Origin: Symsagittifera roscoffensis
Taxonomy: Eukaryota; Xenacoelomorpha; Acoela; Convolutidae
NCBI RefSeq assembly: GCF_963678635.1
Contig: NC_087071.1
Coordinates: forward strand, 17,173,613 to 17,237,612
DNA: 64,000 bases
Reading direction: 5' to 3'
Numbering within the stretch: the stretch's first letter is position 1; every line of letters begins with the position of its first letter. Made by a program: the position numbers and the translations under genes. Below, in pieces: positions 63,493 to 64,000 of the stretch. A model generated the notes under the pieces. The model ran no database searches and had not been told where the DNA came from. It saw only the letters and a program-made list of their open reading frames with translations.

Positions 63493-64000
63493 TCAGTCCT
63501 CCGGGGACGGGACGTGAGGCTTCAGATTTTCGTAATGTGCTGCTCGCCCTGTACTCAAGCGATAGAACCGTCCTTGTTGATGTACTTCCGTAATCATGAA
63601 TGGTCCTCTCCATTTCTTGAGTAGTTTCTTTGTTCCCTTGGGCGGTATGACATTTTGGAAGACCCACACGTATCGGCCCACTTCGTATGGCTTTGCTCTT
63701 AGTATCTTTTCGTCATATTTCTTGCGTTGCCTCATTTGCGCTTGCGCCGTGTTTCTCCGACATAGCTCGTTTAGCTCTTGTTGTCTTTTGATCGCTTCCT
63801 TCACGTATGCTTGAGGTGACGTCCTCTTCCCCTCGTACTCCGGGTAGAAGAATGTTATAGGCATTGCCCTTTCCCTGCCTGTCAACATCATGAAAGGACT
63901 GATGCCCGTCGTTGAGTGCTGAGTACTATTATAGGCTCCTACTACCTGTGGCAGATATTTGTCCCAGTCCGTCATGTATCTCGAGCAGTACACCCTGAGC
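63493..64000 (-). CDS. pol: Ty3/gypsy polyprotein, integrase C-terminus (partial)
   Basis: Cut by the window edge; the visible 166 residues end at TGA (63495-63493). They contain the end of the integrase core (AYNSTQHSTTGISPFMMLTG), a helical linker with KRQQELNELCRRNTAQAQMR, and the C-terminal GPY/F module: VGRYVWVFQNVIPPKGTKKL, KKWRGPFMITEV and YRLSTGRAAHYENLKPHV. Integrase joins element cDNA to host DNA; the GPY/F module aids multimerisation. No chromodomain follows. The order pol-then-extra-frames is that of a Ty3/gypsy element. The frame is intact here. Confidence 0.92.
   Translation of the reverse strand, partial: LRVYCSRYMTDWDKYLPQVVGAYNSTQHSTTGISPFMMLTGRERAMPITFFYPEYEGKRTSPQAYVKEAIKRQQELNELCRRNTAQAQMRQRKKYDEKILRAKPYEVGRYVWVFQNVIPPKGTKKLLKKWRGPFMITEVHQQGRFYRLSTGRAAHYENLKPHVPSPED

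Larger units (their letters stand above)
51443..64000 (-). mobile_element. Giant Ty3/gypsy LTR retrotransposon, 3' side
   Basis: Everything from the candidate LTR end to the window edge reads as one minus-strand element: integrase C-terminus, 425-codon frame, 2959-codon frame, 3' LTR. The frames are intact over more than 10 kb, and the GC content and codon use differ sharply from the AT-rich host DNA, which points to a recent insertion. The 5' LTR, gag, protease, RT and most of integrase lie beyond 64000. The left boundary is provisional; it could instead lie between 52320 and 52770 (see the LTR entry). Confidence 0.8.

Noticed and set aside
62300-63517. Plus-strand frames of 209 and 134 codons
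   Set aside because: Antisense shadows of the macrodomain frame; low-complexity Ser/Leu composition typical of reverse frames.

Overview
The window is animal nuclear DNA: AT-rich, with an intron-rich conserved gene with GT/AG introns, many tRNA-derived short repeats, and remnants of most eukaryotic transposon classes. The exon sequences are clearly metazoan. I cannot name the species; an invertebrate with a repeat-inflated genome fits best. No rRNA, CRISPR or prokaryotic feature is visible.

Layout. 1-8000: old repeats, a decayed MULE transposase with a FLYWCH remnant, a decayed non-LTR retrotransposon and a fold-back element. 8033-16241 (minus): three coding blocks of a NERD-nuclease/superfamily-1 helicase gene, spread over 8 kb and split by repeats, with an early in-frame stop. 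16500-21900: repeats, tRNA-derived sequences and one short minus-strand exon candidate. 21991-38670 (plus): eleven consecutive 3'-terminal exons of a GTPBP1-type translational GTPase (533 codons); the first coding exon or exons lie further upstream and were not found. Its introns hold hairpin-tailed repeats, tRNA-like units, a 36-bp minisatellite and two decayed tandem arrays. 38700-43900: no gene recognised. 43900-50300: three copies of an interspersed repeat (family C) interrupted by a palindromic cluster and by a Penelope-like element flanked by inverted terminal repeats that carry a hammerhead-like motif. 50690-51442 (minus): the C-terminal end of an older retroelement protein.

51443-64000 (minus) is the most notable part: the 3' side of a giant Ty3/gypsy retrotransposon that looks young, because its long frames are open. 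It runs from the integrase C-terminus (cut by the window edge), through one in-frame UGA, into a 425-codon frame whose C-terminal third resembles a TARG1/ALC1-type macrodomain. A 520-base gap with a good candidate intron follows, then a single 2959-codon frame. That frame holds a coiled coil, an SGNH (GDSL) hydrolase domain with all catalytic positions present, a second degenerate SGNH-like domain, an acidic linker and a C-terminal SUMO-interaction-like motif. A retroelement that appears to carry both an ADP-ribose-binding type fold and two SGNH folds in the place usually taken by env is the best candidate for a poorly described system here.

Gene interplay: GTPBP1 is the only confidently functional host gene. 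The rest is the mobile-element landscape into which it, and probably the NERD-helicase gene, are embedded.
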